The position numbers and the translations under genes are program-made. From the NCBI GenBank assembly GCA_035533815.1, contig DATLTB010000064.1, forward strand, positions 1-25,198: 25,198 nucleotides of DNA, read 5' to 3'. Positions 1 through 7,181 of this stretch are shown piece by piece; position 1 is the stretch's first letter, and every line of letters begins with the position of its first letter. Source of the stretch: JANWKA01 sp035533815 (lineage in GTDB: Bacteria; Bacteroidota; Bacteroidia; Chitinophagales; Chitinophagaceae). Under the pieces are notes generated by a model. That model did no database searches. It was not told where the DNA came from and saw only the letters and a list, made by a program, of their open reading frames with translations.

Positions 1-1
1 G

Positions 2-79
2 ATGGCCATGTATCCGGCGATGCTGCTGAAAAACGAACTGATTTCTTTTCTGAAAATGGCTCCCATGCCGGATCAATAA
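2..79 (+). CDS. Possible 3' end of an unidentified gene (partial)
   Basis: An open frame runs in from the left edge and stops with TAA at 77-79, leaving about 25 residues that end in PMPDQ. The residues are mixed hydrophobic and charged, as in real protein, but the piece is too short to identify. A YPA motif followed by a short tail can be seen at the end of FtsX-like permeases, and such a gene could neighbour methylmalonyl-CoA epimerase in this phylum. That is only a guess. The frame starting at base 1 is also open as far as about base 114, so the assignment is uncertain. Confidence 0.3.
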   Translation: MAMYPAMLLKNELISFLKMAPMPDQ

Positions 80-149
80 CGGGAACCGGCTGTTTATATG
101 CAGTTCCCCCCTAAAGATAGCAATATCCGTTCTGGCAAGTGGACAGGTT

Positions 150-193
150 GCCAGGATAATTAATGGTCATATATGACCATTAATTATCCTGGC
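150..193. repeat. Perfect 44-bp palindrome
   Basis: Bases 150-193 equal their own reverse complement with no mismatch and no spacer; the centre is between 171 and 172 in TCATATATGA. Each 22-base arm runs from GCCAGGATAATT through AATGGTCATA. As RNA it would form a stem of about 20 bp with a four-base loop. No T-run follows on either strand, so it is not a standard intrinsic terminator. It could be a 3' processing barrier for the upstream transcript, an operator for a dimeric regulator, or a recombination or replication-related site. Confidence 0.9.
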
Positions 194-283
194 CGGAAAG
201 ACAACTGATCCTGGGAGGGGAGGAAAAATTCAGGAAACCGTTACCGGTCCAGGGATCGGGGTATCCAGCTTTGTCCATCGAAT

Positions 284-383
284 GGTAAGGTAAGGTAAGG
301 TAAGGTAAGGTAAGGTAAGGTAAGGTAAGGTAAGGTAAGGTAAGGTATGGTATGGTATGGTATGGTATGGTATGGTATGGTAT
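284..383. repeat. Compound pentanucleotide microsatellite (GGTAA)12(GGTAT)8
   Basis: Twelve uninterrupted copies of GGTAA (284-343) are followed without a break by eight copies of GGTAT (344-383), exactly 100 bp. The two blocks differ by one base in the unit, which suggests that a variant copy arose and then expanded. The plus strand meets a stop every three units and no gene crosses the tract. Length change would therefore alter spacing upstream of the epimerase gene rather than a reading frame. Confidence 0.95.
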
Positions 384-572
384 AGGAAAGGATCGTCAGG
401 GGGAACTATGGGCTATCGGCAGGCCGGTTTAACCCAACCCGTACTAGCAGGAAGAAGGGAGTTAGAATCTAAATAAGTTTTTTTTCGCGGAAATCGGTAA
501 TTTGAGCATGCTCGGAAAAGAGTTTCAGGGAGCCGTTTCCGTTTTAAGACCCTTTCCCAATCTGCCAGGAAT

Positions 573-974
573 ATGGAACTAGAACATATTGGGATCGCCG
601 TCAGCCAGCTGAATGATGCCGTGGCATTGTTTGAAACATTGCTGGGCACTTCCTGTTACAGGACCGAAACGGTGCCGGGAGAACAGGTAATTACAGCTTT
701 TTTATCCGGTGGCCGCACCAAAATCGAACTGTTGCAGGGTATTTCTCCAGACAGTATGGTGTCCAGGTTCATTGCCCGGAGGGGAGAAGGGCTGCACCAT
801 ATCGCCTTTGAAGTGCCTGACCTGGAATCGGCCATGCGCAGGCTGGCCGCAGCGGGTTTTGAATTACTCAGCGGCTACCCCAGGAAAGGTGCCGATAACA
901 AACTCGTCTGCTTTCTGCATCCCCGGAGCGCCCATGGCGTCCTGATCGAGCTCTGCCAGGAAATCAGGAACTGA
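573..974 (+). CDS. mce: Methylmalonyl-CoA epimerase
   Basis: This 133-residue, single-domain protein belongs to the glyoxalase/VOC fold and fits the epimerase family in length. It interconverts the (R) and (S) forms of methylmalonyl-CoA, linking propionyl-CoA to succinyl-CoA in the cytosol. The N-terminal HIGIAV motif gives metal ligand H5. TKIELL near residue 52, GEGLHHIAF (H75/H76) and VLIELC (E126) supply the other positions expected for the divalent-metal site; exact ligand numbering is inferred from the family. The start is ATG with AGGA just upstream. Its 3' end faces murF with only 10 bp between the stops. No mutase gene is nearby. Confidence 0.92.
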   Translation: MELEHIGIAVSQLNDAVALFETLLGTSCYRTETVPGEQVITAFLSGGRTKIELLQGISPDSMVSRFIARRGEGLHHIAFEVPDLESAMRRLAAAGFELLSGYPRKGADNKLVCFLHPRSAHGVLIELCQEIRN

Positions 975-984
975 GGCCATTCAT

Positions 985-2256
985 TCATTCAAGCACTTTT
1001 TCCATAGCCATGCCCCGGGAACCTTTTACCAGAATATACGTATTTTCCAGATGTTGTTTTTCCAGCCAGAGTCGGACAGCCGCAGCATCAGGGAGGTAAA
1101 TATAGGGGTGGTTCAGCCCCTCAAAATCCCCCCCTGCCAGCACCACATTTTCCCATTGATGATCTCCGATCATTTGCACCAGGTCCCCATGTTCTTTTAA
1201 ACTGGAAGGACCCAGTTCCATCATGGCTCCGAGGATGAGAATTTTTTTCGGCGAAGGAAGCCGGGAAAAATCCTCAATGGCCAGCTTCATACTGGTAGGA
1301 TTGGCATTGTAAGCATCCAGTATGATCGTATTGCTTCCCTGGTTAATGAGCTGGGAACGCTGATTGACCGGGGAATAACCTTCAATGGCGGACTTGATTT
1401 GCGCAGGGCTAACCTGGAAATATTTTCCCACGGCAACCGCTGCCAGTACATTGAAAAGATTGAAGGAGCCGAACATCCTGGTGCGGATGCTGCCGGTATA
1501 ATCCGTTCCTGCAATGAGCAGGGGAACGGATTCCAGAATATGCCCCTGCACGAAGGGGTGGCCGGAAGTGCCATACCAGCAGATTTCTTTGATCCCCCGG
1601 CTCATTTCCTGCAGGTAATCAAGATCCTGACATACAAAGGCCGTTCCCGCCGTTGCCCGGAGATAGTCAAACAGTTCCCCCTTTCCCTGCCGGATCGCTT
1701 CCAGGCTGCCGAAGCCTTCCAGGTGAGCCTTTCCGCAGTTGGTGATCAGACCATGGGTAGGCCGGGCAATCCTGCAATACCCTTCAATTTCATGCAGGTG
1801 GCTGGCCCCCATTTCCAGGACCGCTATCTGGGTTTCTGCGGTTATTTTCAGCAGGGACAGCGGTACGCCGATATGATTATTCAGGTTGCCTTCGGTCGAA
1901 TAAGTTTTCCAGGAGGCGGACAACACTGCTTTGATTAATTCCTTGGTCGTGGTCTTTCCATTGGAACCCGTGATGGCCAGTACCGGAATGGAGAGCTGTT
2001 TCCGGTGATGGGCAGCAAGCTGCTGCAAGGTTTCCAGTACGTTAAGGACCAGGATGGTCCTGTCTGTTAAGGCAAATGCCGGATCATCAATTACCGCATA
2101 GGAGGCCCCGCTGTCAAGGGCGGTTCCCGCATAGCTGTTGCCATTGAAATGGGGACCCCGCAGGGCAAAAAAAATATCCCCTGCCTTCAGCTTACGGGTA
2201 TCCGTCTGTACTGATGGATGCTCCCGGTAAAGGGTATATAGTTCAGGGATTGTCAA
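985..2256 (-). CDS. murF: UDP-N-acetylmuramoyl-tripeptide--D-alanyl-D-alanine ligase
   Basis: MurF adds D-Ala-D-Ala to the UDP-MurNAc tripeptide in the last cytosolic step of peptidoglycan precursor synthesis. The protein is 423 residues if it begins at the TTG at 2256, giving the family N-terminus (TIPELYTLYREH, then DTRKL). The P-loop GSNGKTT lies at about residues 97-103, followed by the NNHIGVPLSLL and EMGASH motifs of the Mur ligase centre, and DAYNANPTSM toward the C-terminal domain. Upstream in-frame ATG codons would place the start inside gldJ and across a terminator hairpin, so they are rejected. The gene follows gldJ on the same strand. No clear ribosome binding site is seen, and the T-tract of the gldJ terminator almost touches the start. 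Confidence 0.93.
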   Translation of the reverse strand: MTIPELYTLYREHPSVQTDTRKLKAGDIFFALRGPHFNGNSYAGTALDSGASYAVIDDPAFALTDRTILVLNVLETLQQLAAHHRKQLSIPVLAITGSNGKTTTKELIKAVLSASWKTYSTEGNLNNHIGVPLSLLKITAETQIAVLEMGASHLHEIEGYCRIARPTHGLITNCGKAHLEGFGSLEAIRQGKGELFDYLRATAGTAFVCQDLDYLQEMSRGIKEICWYGTSGHPFVQGHILESVPLLIAGTDYTGSIRTRMFGSFNLFNVLAAVAVGKYFQVSPAQIKSAIEGYSPVNQRSQLINQGSNTIILDAYNANPTSMKLAIEDFSRLPSPKKILILGAMMELGPSSLKEHGDLVQMIGDHQWENVVLAGGDFEGLNHPYIYLPDAAAVRLWLEKQHLENTYILVKGSRGMAMEKVLE

Positions 2257-2261
2257 TTGGG

Positions 2262-2300
2262 GTAAAAATAAAAAAAAAGCCTCCCGGGTGCAAGAGGCTT
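2262..2300 (-). terminator. Intrinsic terminator between gldJ and murF
   Basis: On the minus strand AAGCCTC and GAGGCTT (2277-2283 with 2294-2300) form a 7-bp stem around a 10-base loop. It is followed at once by nine T residues and then ATTTTT. This is a textbook rho-independent terminator just after the gldJ stop. It ends only a few bases before the inferred murF start, so murF depends on read-through or on a promoter hidden in this short interval. Confidence 0.85.
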
Positions 2301-2315
2301 GGAGAAATAGGTTGA

Positions 2316-3845
2316 TTATCTTTTTTGGCGCTGACTCCGGAAATAATTCCCGGTTTTGAAGTTGTTGCCTTCCTGACTTCCCACCCGGTCCATGGCGCAC
2401 CGGAACCCAACCGTATTGCTGGCCATATCCTGTTGCATATAGCGGCGGGTGCCCGGGGATAGCCAGTAAGGCATATCATTCCATGATCCCCCCTTGATCA
2501 CCCTGGACTTATTGTTGATCAGGGTGGTGACTCCGTATCCATAGCTTGCCCCGGAAAGGGTATCTCCGTCCAGGTAATTCCGTTCATCGGCCCGGTTGTA
2601 ATTCAGGCGGGTGGCCACCACAGAGTCCGGCTCCTCAATCATTTTCAGGTGTCCCAGGCTGTCTTTTTCCGGAGCGCCATCCTTATCCATATATACGTCC
2701 CTGAATACATTACCCCGGAAAGGATTGAATCCACTTTCATCCTCTGAGGTAAGCGGCCGGTATACATCAGCCACCCACTCACTGACATTACCAGCCATAT
2801 TATATATGCCGAAGTTATTCGGGTAGAAGGATTTTACCGGCGCAGGAATGGAAGACCGGTCATTCAGCCCCCCGGCCACACCCATATTATCCCCTTCCCC
2901 CCTCTTGAAATTAGCGAGGAATTCACCCTGCCAGTTCCCCCTTCGGGGATCCCGGAGTCCGGTAGGGTTGATCGACCAGGGATAGACTTCCCGGTTGGCA
3001 ATCAGTTCCTCCCCCCTTTTCCCCTCTTTTTTGGAAGGGTTGGGATTTTCCCCAATATAAGCCAGGGCTGCATACTCCCATTCTGCTTCAGTCGGCAGGC
3101 GGTAATTCGGTAACAGGATGCCGTCAGAGAAATTAATACTCCTGGGACTTCCATCGGCATTCTTATACGGTGAATTTTTAGCGTTTGCCATCTTTCCCGG
3201 AGTTCCGTCATACAAACCTGCTAGGTAGGACTGGGTATTAAAGTTATTATCGTCCTGTTCATTGCTGATATCGGTCATAGACAGGATACCGGCATCGATG
3301 AGCAATTTCTCATTCACCCGGTCAGAACGCCATTTGCAGTAATCATTAGCCTGCAACCAGTTCACCCCGACCACGGGATAGTCATTATAGGCGGGATGAC
3401 GGAAATAATATTCCACGAGGGGTTCATTGTAAGACAGGGCACTTCGCCAGACCAGGGTATCGGGAAGGGCATTCTCGTAAACTTTCGGATAGCTGCTGCC
3501 GTAAATCCGTAATAGCCAGTACAGATATTCCCGGTAATGGACATTGGCCACCTCAGTTTCATCGATATAGAACGAGGATACTGTGACCCGCCTGGGGATA
3601 TTATTCCAATCTCCCATGATATCTTCTTCCGTAGCCCCCATGGTAAATGTGCCCCCTTCTACGAACACCAGCCCTGGTCCGGTTTGCTCCTCCTTATTCT
3701 TAGCTACGTAAAAGCCGCCCCATTTCGGATTATTGTAATCCCAGCCGGTCGCTGTGGATTTATCATACTTTTTCTGACAGGAACTTAATCCGAAGAAGGC
3801 AGCCACGCCTAGTAACAGGAATCCTGTTTTGGATAGTTTTCTCAT
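2316..3845 (-). CDS. gldJ: Gliding motility / T9SS lipoprotein GldJ
   Basis: This 509-residue lipoprotein has a signal peptide ending in the lipobox LSSC (Cys23). The mature part is a formylglycine-generating-enzyme-like (FGE/SUMF1) domain: GLVFVEGGTFTMG near residue 60, LPTEAEWEYAA in the middle, MAGNVSEW, and a C-terminal KGGSWND...GFRCAMD. GldJ is needed for gliding and for stability of the T9SS trans-envelope parts in Flavobacterium. The paralogue GldK has the same fold but normally sits in a gldKLMN cluster. Solitary placement before murF, as in other Bacteroidota, supports GldJ. The ATG start is supported by a promoter about 30 bp upstream. It is a little shorter than the Flavobacterium protein (about 560 residues). 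Confidence 0.9.
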   Translation of the reverse strand: MRKLSKTGFLLLGVAAFFGLSSCQKKYDKSTATGWDYNNPKWGGFYVAKNKEEQTGPGLVFVEGGTFTMGATEEDIMGDWNNIPRRVTVSSFYIDETEVANVHYREYLYWLLRIYGSSYPKVYENALPDTLVWRSALSYNEPLVEYYFRHPAYNDYPVVGVNWLQANDYCKWRSDRVNEKLLIDAGILSMTDISNEQDDNNFNTQSYLAGLYDGTPGKMANAKNSPYKNADGSPRSINFSDGILLPNYRLPTEAEWEYAALAYIGENPNPSKKEGKRGEELIANREVYPWSINPTGLRDPRRGNWQGEFLANFKRGEGDNMGVAGGLNDRSSIPAPVKSFYPNNFGIYNMAGNVSEWVADVYRPLTSEDESGFNPFRGNVFRDVYMDKDGAPEKDSLGHLKMIEEPDSVVATRLNYNRADERNYLDGDTLSGASYGYGVTTLINNKSRVIKGGSWNDMPYWLSPGTRRYMQQDMASNTVGFRCAMDRVGSQEGNNFKTGNYFRSQRQKR

Positions 3846-4322
3846 AGTGATGGCGTTATAATAGCCTGAAGTAAAGACAAATGTAATATTATTTTTAAAA
3901 AATCAATTAAATAATTTTCAACTATGATAGCCACGCAGGATCAATTCCCATTTCAGGTCATTGCTGTTAAACGCCAACTCCCGATCATTTGTTGCAGGAA
4001 TGGATATAAGATTATCCGGCCTCTAAACCCTGTCAATGGCTGCAGTACCCCTCATCCGAGGCGAGAACAAAGGATACTTTGGGGTTAATCCGTATATTTA
4101 TGCCTTCGGGCCATCCGGCCAGGTCCTATTTGCAGAACAATATTCCAAACCAGGGATCGTTTTGGGATTATTCTGGAACAAGTATTGATCAGTATAGGAC
4201 AAGGAAAGCCCCGAAGGGAAAATATGCAGTAAATCCGGATCCAGCCCGTTCACTGATTAATGTCCGGGGATCTTTAATTATTCACATATAAACAGTATTT
4301 TTACGAATCATAAAAATTTTAC
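3846..4322. other. 477-bp divergent intergenic region between gldJ and porV
   Basis: The gldJ promoter occupies the left end. No convincing TAnnTTTG promoter was found for porV, although an imperfect TATTTTTA lies about 20-30 bases before it. A plus-strand open frame at 4079-4291 (70 residues) has no recognisable features, no ribosome binding site and a Pro/Arg-rich composition, so it is not called as a gene. No tRNA or known riboswitch pattern was seen. In several Bacteroidota this is where porU sits. Confidence 0.5.
3878..3906 (-). promoter_or_regulatory. gldJ promoter (Bacteroidota -33/-7 type)
   Basis: Read on the minus strand, TACATTTG (3885-3878) matches the TAnnTTTG -7 consensus exactly. 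A TTG lies at 3906-3904, 18 bp upstream, the usual spacing for the -33 element, and the region between is AT-rich. The predicted transcript would start near 3871, giving a leader of roughly 25 bases before the gldJ ATG. Confidence 0.75.
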
Positions 4323-5531
4323 ATGTTAAATAGGGTTTCGATTTTTACAGTTGGACTGTCTGCAATTGGTGTATTTATGGGGGGGCTGGCCGCAGGCCAG
4401 ATTAACAGTAATTCCGTGGACGGAAGGATCAACACGATAAATACTGCGGTGCCCTTTCTGCGGATATCTCCGGATGCCCGCAGTGGATCCATGGGTGACG
4501 CAGGGGTAGCCATTTCACCGGATGCCAACGCCATATACTGGAATCAGTCCAAACTTCCCTTTGCCAGCGCGGATGCGGCTGTATCAGTCAGTTATACTCC
4601 CTGGCTACGGGAACTGGTCAATGATGTGTACCTGGCTGACCTCAGCGGATATAAGAAATTGGGGGATAACCAGGTGATTTCAGCTTCCCTGCGGTATTTC
4701 AGCTTGGGCAATATTCAGTTCACGGATTTTCAGGGAAACAACGAAGGACAGTTTTATCCCCGGGAGTTTGCGGTTGACGGGGGTTATTCCCGTAAATTAA
4801 CCGATCATTTTTCCATGGGAATTGCCTTAAGGTATATTTACTCCAATCTGGCATCGGGACAGTACCTGAACGGGGAATCCTATAAAGCAGGTACTGCTGT
4901 TGCAGGGGATGTGACCGCATTTTATACCACGGATGTGGATTATGGAAACGGATCCACCGGTACCTGGAGTTTCGGGGCGGCCATTACAAATATGGGATCC
5001 AAAATATCCTACACCAACAATCCCAATGATAAGAATTTCCTGCCCACCAATCTCGGTATCGGAGCGGCTTATACTGCACAGGTGGACCAATACAATAAAG
5101 TCACCTTTGCCATTGATGTCAACAAATTGCTGGTGCCGGCGCCTCCCAATATCAATGACTCCCTTGCACAGGATTATAACAATTATAACAACATCGGTGT
5201 GGTGGATGGTATGTTTAAATCATTCAGCGATCCGGGCGGGATCCAGTCTGAAGTGCAGGACCTGATGTTATCCTTTGGCCTGGAATACTGGTACAACAAT
5301 ATTTTTGCGGTACGTGCGGGATATTATAATGAATCCAAATACAAAGGTGACCGCAAATATTTCACCCTGGGCCTGGGCCTGAAATACAATTCATTCGGGC
5401 TTAACTTTTCCTACCTGGTCCCCTCAGGGAACGGAATCGAACGCAATCCTCTTTCCAATACCCTGCGGTTCTCCCTGCTTTTCGATATCAATAAATCGGG
5501 CAACAATCCGGCCACCAATGCCTCATTCTGA
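4323..5531 (+). CDS. porV: T9SS outer-membrane protein PorV (LptO)
   Basis: This 402-residue beta-barrel of the FadL/OmpP1-like type has a signal peptide (hydrophobic residues 7-22, then AAGQ). The segment PFLRISPDARSGSMGDAGVA, about residues 44-63, is the hallmark of PorV and its relatives, with an NPS/NQSK-type region after it. Alternating aromatic strands continue to the end. PorV binds T9SS cargo C-terminal domains and shuttles them from the translocon to the PorU sortase complex. Neighbours agree: gldJ diverges upstream and ispF follows after 57 bp, an arrangement seen in other Bacteroidota. porU itself is absent here. The shorter barrel PorQ is excluded by the length and the conserved N-terminal segment. 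Confidence 0.87.
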   Translation: MLNRVSIFTVGLSAIGVFMGGLAAGQINSNSVDGRINTINTAVPFLRISPDARSGSMGDAGVAISPDANAIYWNQSKLPFASADAAVSVSYTPWLRELVNDVYLADLSGYKKLGDNQVISASLRYFSLGNIQFTDFQGNNEGQFYPREFAVDGGYSRKLTDHFSMGIALRYIYSNLASGQYLNGESYKAGTAVAGDVTAFYTTDVDYGNGSTGTWSFGAAITNMGSKISYTNNPNDKNFLPTNLGIGAAYTAQVDQYNKVTFAIDVNKLLVPAPPNINDSLAQDYNNYNNIGVVDGMFKSFSDPGGIQSEVQDLMLSFGLEYWYNNIFAVRAGYYNESKYKGDRKYFTLGLGLKYNSFGLNFSYLVPSGNGIERNPLSNTLRFSLLFDINKSGNNPATNASF

Positions 5532-5588
5532 CCCGGCAAATTTGAAAAAAGAAGTTACCATTTTTTCCCCTGCGACAAACTGTTTGTC

Positions 5589-6068
5589 ATGGATTTGAGG
5601 ATAGGATCCGGGGTGGATTTCCATACCCTGGTACAGGGCAGGCCTTTGCGCATTGGCGGAGTCAGCATCCCCCACCACCTGGGAACGGCCGGACACAGTG
5701 ATGCGGATGTGCTGCTGCATGCCATTTGTGATGCCCTGCTGGGTGCAGCGAACCTGGGAGACATTGGGGATCATTTCCCGGACACGGATTCAGCCTTTAA
5801 AGATATTAACAGCCTGATCTTACTGGTCAGGACCATGGAACTGGTCACTCAGCATGAATACCGGGTCATCAATCTGGATACTACCCTTTGCCTGCAGGAA
5901 CCCAGGATCAAACCCTATATTCCGGCCATGCAGCAGGCCATTGCCGAAGCCATGAATCTTCCCGCAGAAGTCATATCCATCAAAGCAACCACTACTGAAA
6001 AAATGGGATTTATCGGCAGGGAGGAAGGAGTAATGGCCTTTGCGACCGTGCTGATTTCAGGCAGTTAA
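5589..6068 (+). CDS. ispF: 2-C-methyl-D-erythritol 2,4-cyclodiphosphate synthase
   Basis: IspF is a cytosolic trimeric zinc enzyme of the MEP isoprenoid pathway. It cyclises CDP-methylerythritol 2-phosphate to the 2,4-cyclodiphosphate with loss of CMP. The protein is 159 residues, the same as the E. coli enzyme. Zinc ligands D10 and H12 are in GSGVDFH, and H44 is in the SDADVLLHAICDALLGA motif. The C-terminal KATTTEKMGFIGREEGV block is also typical. The ATG lies 57 bp after the porV stop, so the two are probably co-transcribed. The next gene faces it from the other strand. Confidence 0.96.
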   Translation: MDLRIGSGVDFHTLVQGRPLRIGGVSIPHHLGTAGHSDADVLLHAICDALLGAANLGDIGDHFPDTDSAFKDINSLILLVRTMELVTQHEYRVINLDTTLCLQEPRIKPYIPAMQQAIAEAMNLPAEVISIKATTTEKMGFIGREEGVMAFATVLISGS

Positions 6069-6076
6069 CCGCTTTG

Positions 6077-6106
6077 ACTGAAGATTGTTTTTTCAGTAAA
6101 GTTTTT
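6077..6106 (+). terminator. Weak candidate terminator after ispF
   Basis: ACTGAA (6077-6082) pairs with TTCAGT (6092-6097), extendable inward by one G-T pair and one A-T pair. Five T residues follow at 6102-6106 after a short AAAG. The stem is weak and AT-rich, but it sits just after the ispF stop and before the convergent gene, where a terminator is expected. Confidence 0.35.
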
Positions 6107-6120
6107 CCTGGTCATGGATT

Positions 6121-6780
6121 TTAGCGGCCACCCTTCTTTCCTCTCCATCCGAAAAAGCCCCCAATCCCAATTTCTGCAAAATGATTTTTAATTGTTCCGG
6201 GGCTCAAGGAAGGAGAAACATTCTCCAGACCAACGTCGTAATTTCCTGAGAGGAAAAGACCCAAATGGAATACATATTCCACCCTGATATCCAAACCAAA
6301 GTCTCCCCTCCTGACTACATCGCCTGATTGGTTGCCAAACTGAGCTTTGAGCCCACTGGAACTGCCTGCGCTGGCGACTAAACCATAACTGAAATAAGGT
6401 CCGGCCCCAAATAATAAATCTCCAGGTCCGGCGGAAAGATCGTACTTCAGATCAACGGGTATTTTCAGGTAGAGAACTGCAATTGAAAAATGTCCGTTGG
6501 TGTTATTCCCCACATCGTAATTTAATATGGAAAGGTAGAATGCAGGCTGCAAGCTTAATGGTCCGGTGAGGGGGAAATGGGTAATCAGCCCGACTAAATA
6601 AGTGGGCTTGTCGGTAAAGCTGACCGGGTAGCCCTCATAAAAACCTGTTTTCGGGGAAATTCCTGCACTGCCATATCTGAAGATAAAGCCTGCAGCAAAC
6701 CGGGATTGGCTGGAAGCGGCTAACACACTGCCTGCGATCAGCCCAAAAATCAATATGGGGTTGTAAAAAAAAGATTTCAT
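6121..6780 (-). CDS. Outer-membrane beta-barrel protein, PorT-like fold
   Basis: This protein of about 219 residues has a signal peptide (MKSFFYN, a hydrophobic run to SVLAASSQ) and strands typical of the small outer-membrane barrel families of Bacteroidota. Visible strands include AAGFIFRYGSAG, LSLQPAFYLSILNY, YLKIPVDLKYDL, LFGAGPYFSYGL, GLDIRVEYVF and HFAEIGIGGFFGW. The LKIPVDLKY step followed by GAGPYFSYG is a common signature of this group. Function is unknown; such barrels often act as receptors or envelope parts. An alternative ATG four codons upstream (6792) is possible; neither start has a convincing ribosome binding site. It stands alone between ispF (convergent) and a non-coding stretch. 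Confidence 0.72.
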   Translation of the reverse strand: MKSFFYNPILIFGLIAGSVLAASSQSRFAAGFIFRYGSAGISPKTGFYEGYPVSFTDKPTYLVGLITHFPLTGPLSLQPAFYLSILNYDVGNNTNGHFSIAVLYLKIPVDLKYDLSAGPGDLLFGAGPYFSYGLVASAGSSSGLKAQFGNQSGDVVRRGDFGLDIRVEYVFHLGLFLSGNYDVGLENVSPSLSPGTIKNHFAEIGIGGFFGWRGKKGGR

Positions 6781-6792
6781 ATCCTTGACCAT

Positions 6793-7181
6793 TTGATGAC
6801 GACGAACCTGGGGATACTATCCAGACCTTTAAGTCGGGCCCCAGTTAAAGTTTATAGGCTGTTCATCTACCCCATTTCATAGTACCACGCGTCCGGGCAG
6901 GACAGCCAACTGCATAACGGAACCGGACCAGGTATCATAAAAAGCCCTGGGCTTTTCGGGGTAAAAATATCACAGCTGGGAAACGGAAGCAATAATCAAA
7001 ATTCAGTATTTATGGAGGGGGGATTGATCAGGTACCCCGGGTCCTTTTCCAGGGGGCAGGCCTGGTCTTTAGTCGGGCTGCCGGCACTGGGCAAGGCAGG
7101 TAAAATGACATCCATTGCAGTTAAGCAGCGGTTGCCTGGATGGTTCCAGGGAAGGAACAGGAGCTGAACAGGGGTCCGGAG
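6793..7181. other. 389-bp intergenic region between eno and the beta-barrel gene
   Basis: No credible gene is seen. A strong hairpin followed by T residues on the minus strand lies at 6938-6956 and is listed separately. No consensus TAnnTTTG promoter was found for the beta-barrel gene on its left. The stretch between the eno stop (7182) and that hairpin has no visible reading frame of note. It would form a 3' untranslated region of roughly 225 bases if the hairpin ends the eno transcript. Confidence 0.5.
6936..6956 (-). terminator. Candidate intrinsic terminator, minus strand
   Basis: On the minus strand AAAAGCC (6956-6950) pairs with GGCTTTT (6946-6940) around a three-base CAG loop, and the T-run continues to 6939. 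It lies about 225 bp beyond the eno stop and is the only terminator-like structure seen downstream of the gldA-eno unit. The distance is long, so it could instead serve an unannotated small transcript. Confidence 0.5.

Larger units (their letters stand above)
80..572. other. 493-bp intergenic region rich in repeats
   Basis: No credible gene is seen between the upstream stop and the epimerase start. The region contains a perfect palindrome at 150-193 and a compound pentamer microsatellite at 284-383, both listed separately. A T-run lies at 478-485. A weak -7-like TAATTTG at 498-504 is one base short of the Bacteroidota TAnnTTTG consensus and could serve the epimerase gene. A minus-strand frame at 413-649 looks like a chance opening that overlaps the start of the epimerase. 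Confidence 0.6.

Noticed and set aside
284..383. Repeat tract as a CRISPR array or as a coding repeat
   Set aside because: Units are five bases with no spacers, and the plus strand has regular stops; no gene on either strand runs through it.
413..649. Minus-strand open frame of 78 codons before and across the epimerase start
   Set aside because: It overlaps a well-supported gene on the other strand, has no recognisable domain, and does not reach the microsatellite.
1399..1938. 179-codon open frame opposite murF
   Set aside because: It lies wholly antisense to a conserved Mur ligase and its residues show no domain; a by-product of the coding sequence on the other strand.
2257..2400. N-terminal extension of MurF into gldJ
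   Set aside because: It would cross a strong terminator and the gldJ coding end, and the residues do not match Mur ligases.
2316..3845. Sulfatase-modifying (formylglycine-generating) enzyme instead of GldJ
   Set aside because: The lipobox, the length and the murF/porV neighbourhood point to the gliding lipoprotein; no sulfatase gene is nearby.
4079..4291. Plus-strand open frame of 70 codons in the gldJ-porV gap
   Set aside because: No ribosome binding site, no domain, and Pro/Arg-rich composition unlike the neighbouring genes; no similarity to PorU could be recognised by eye.
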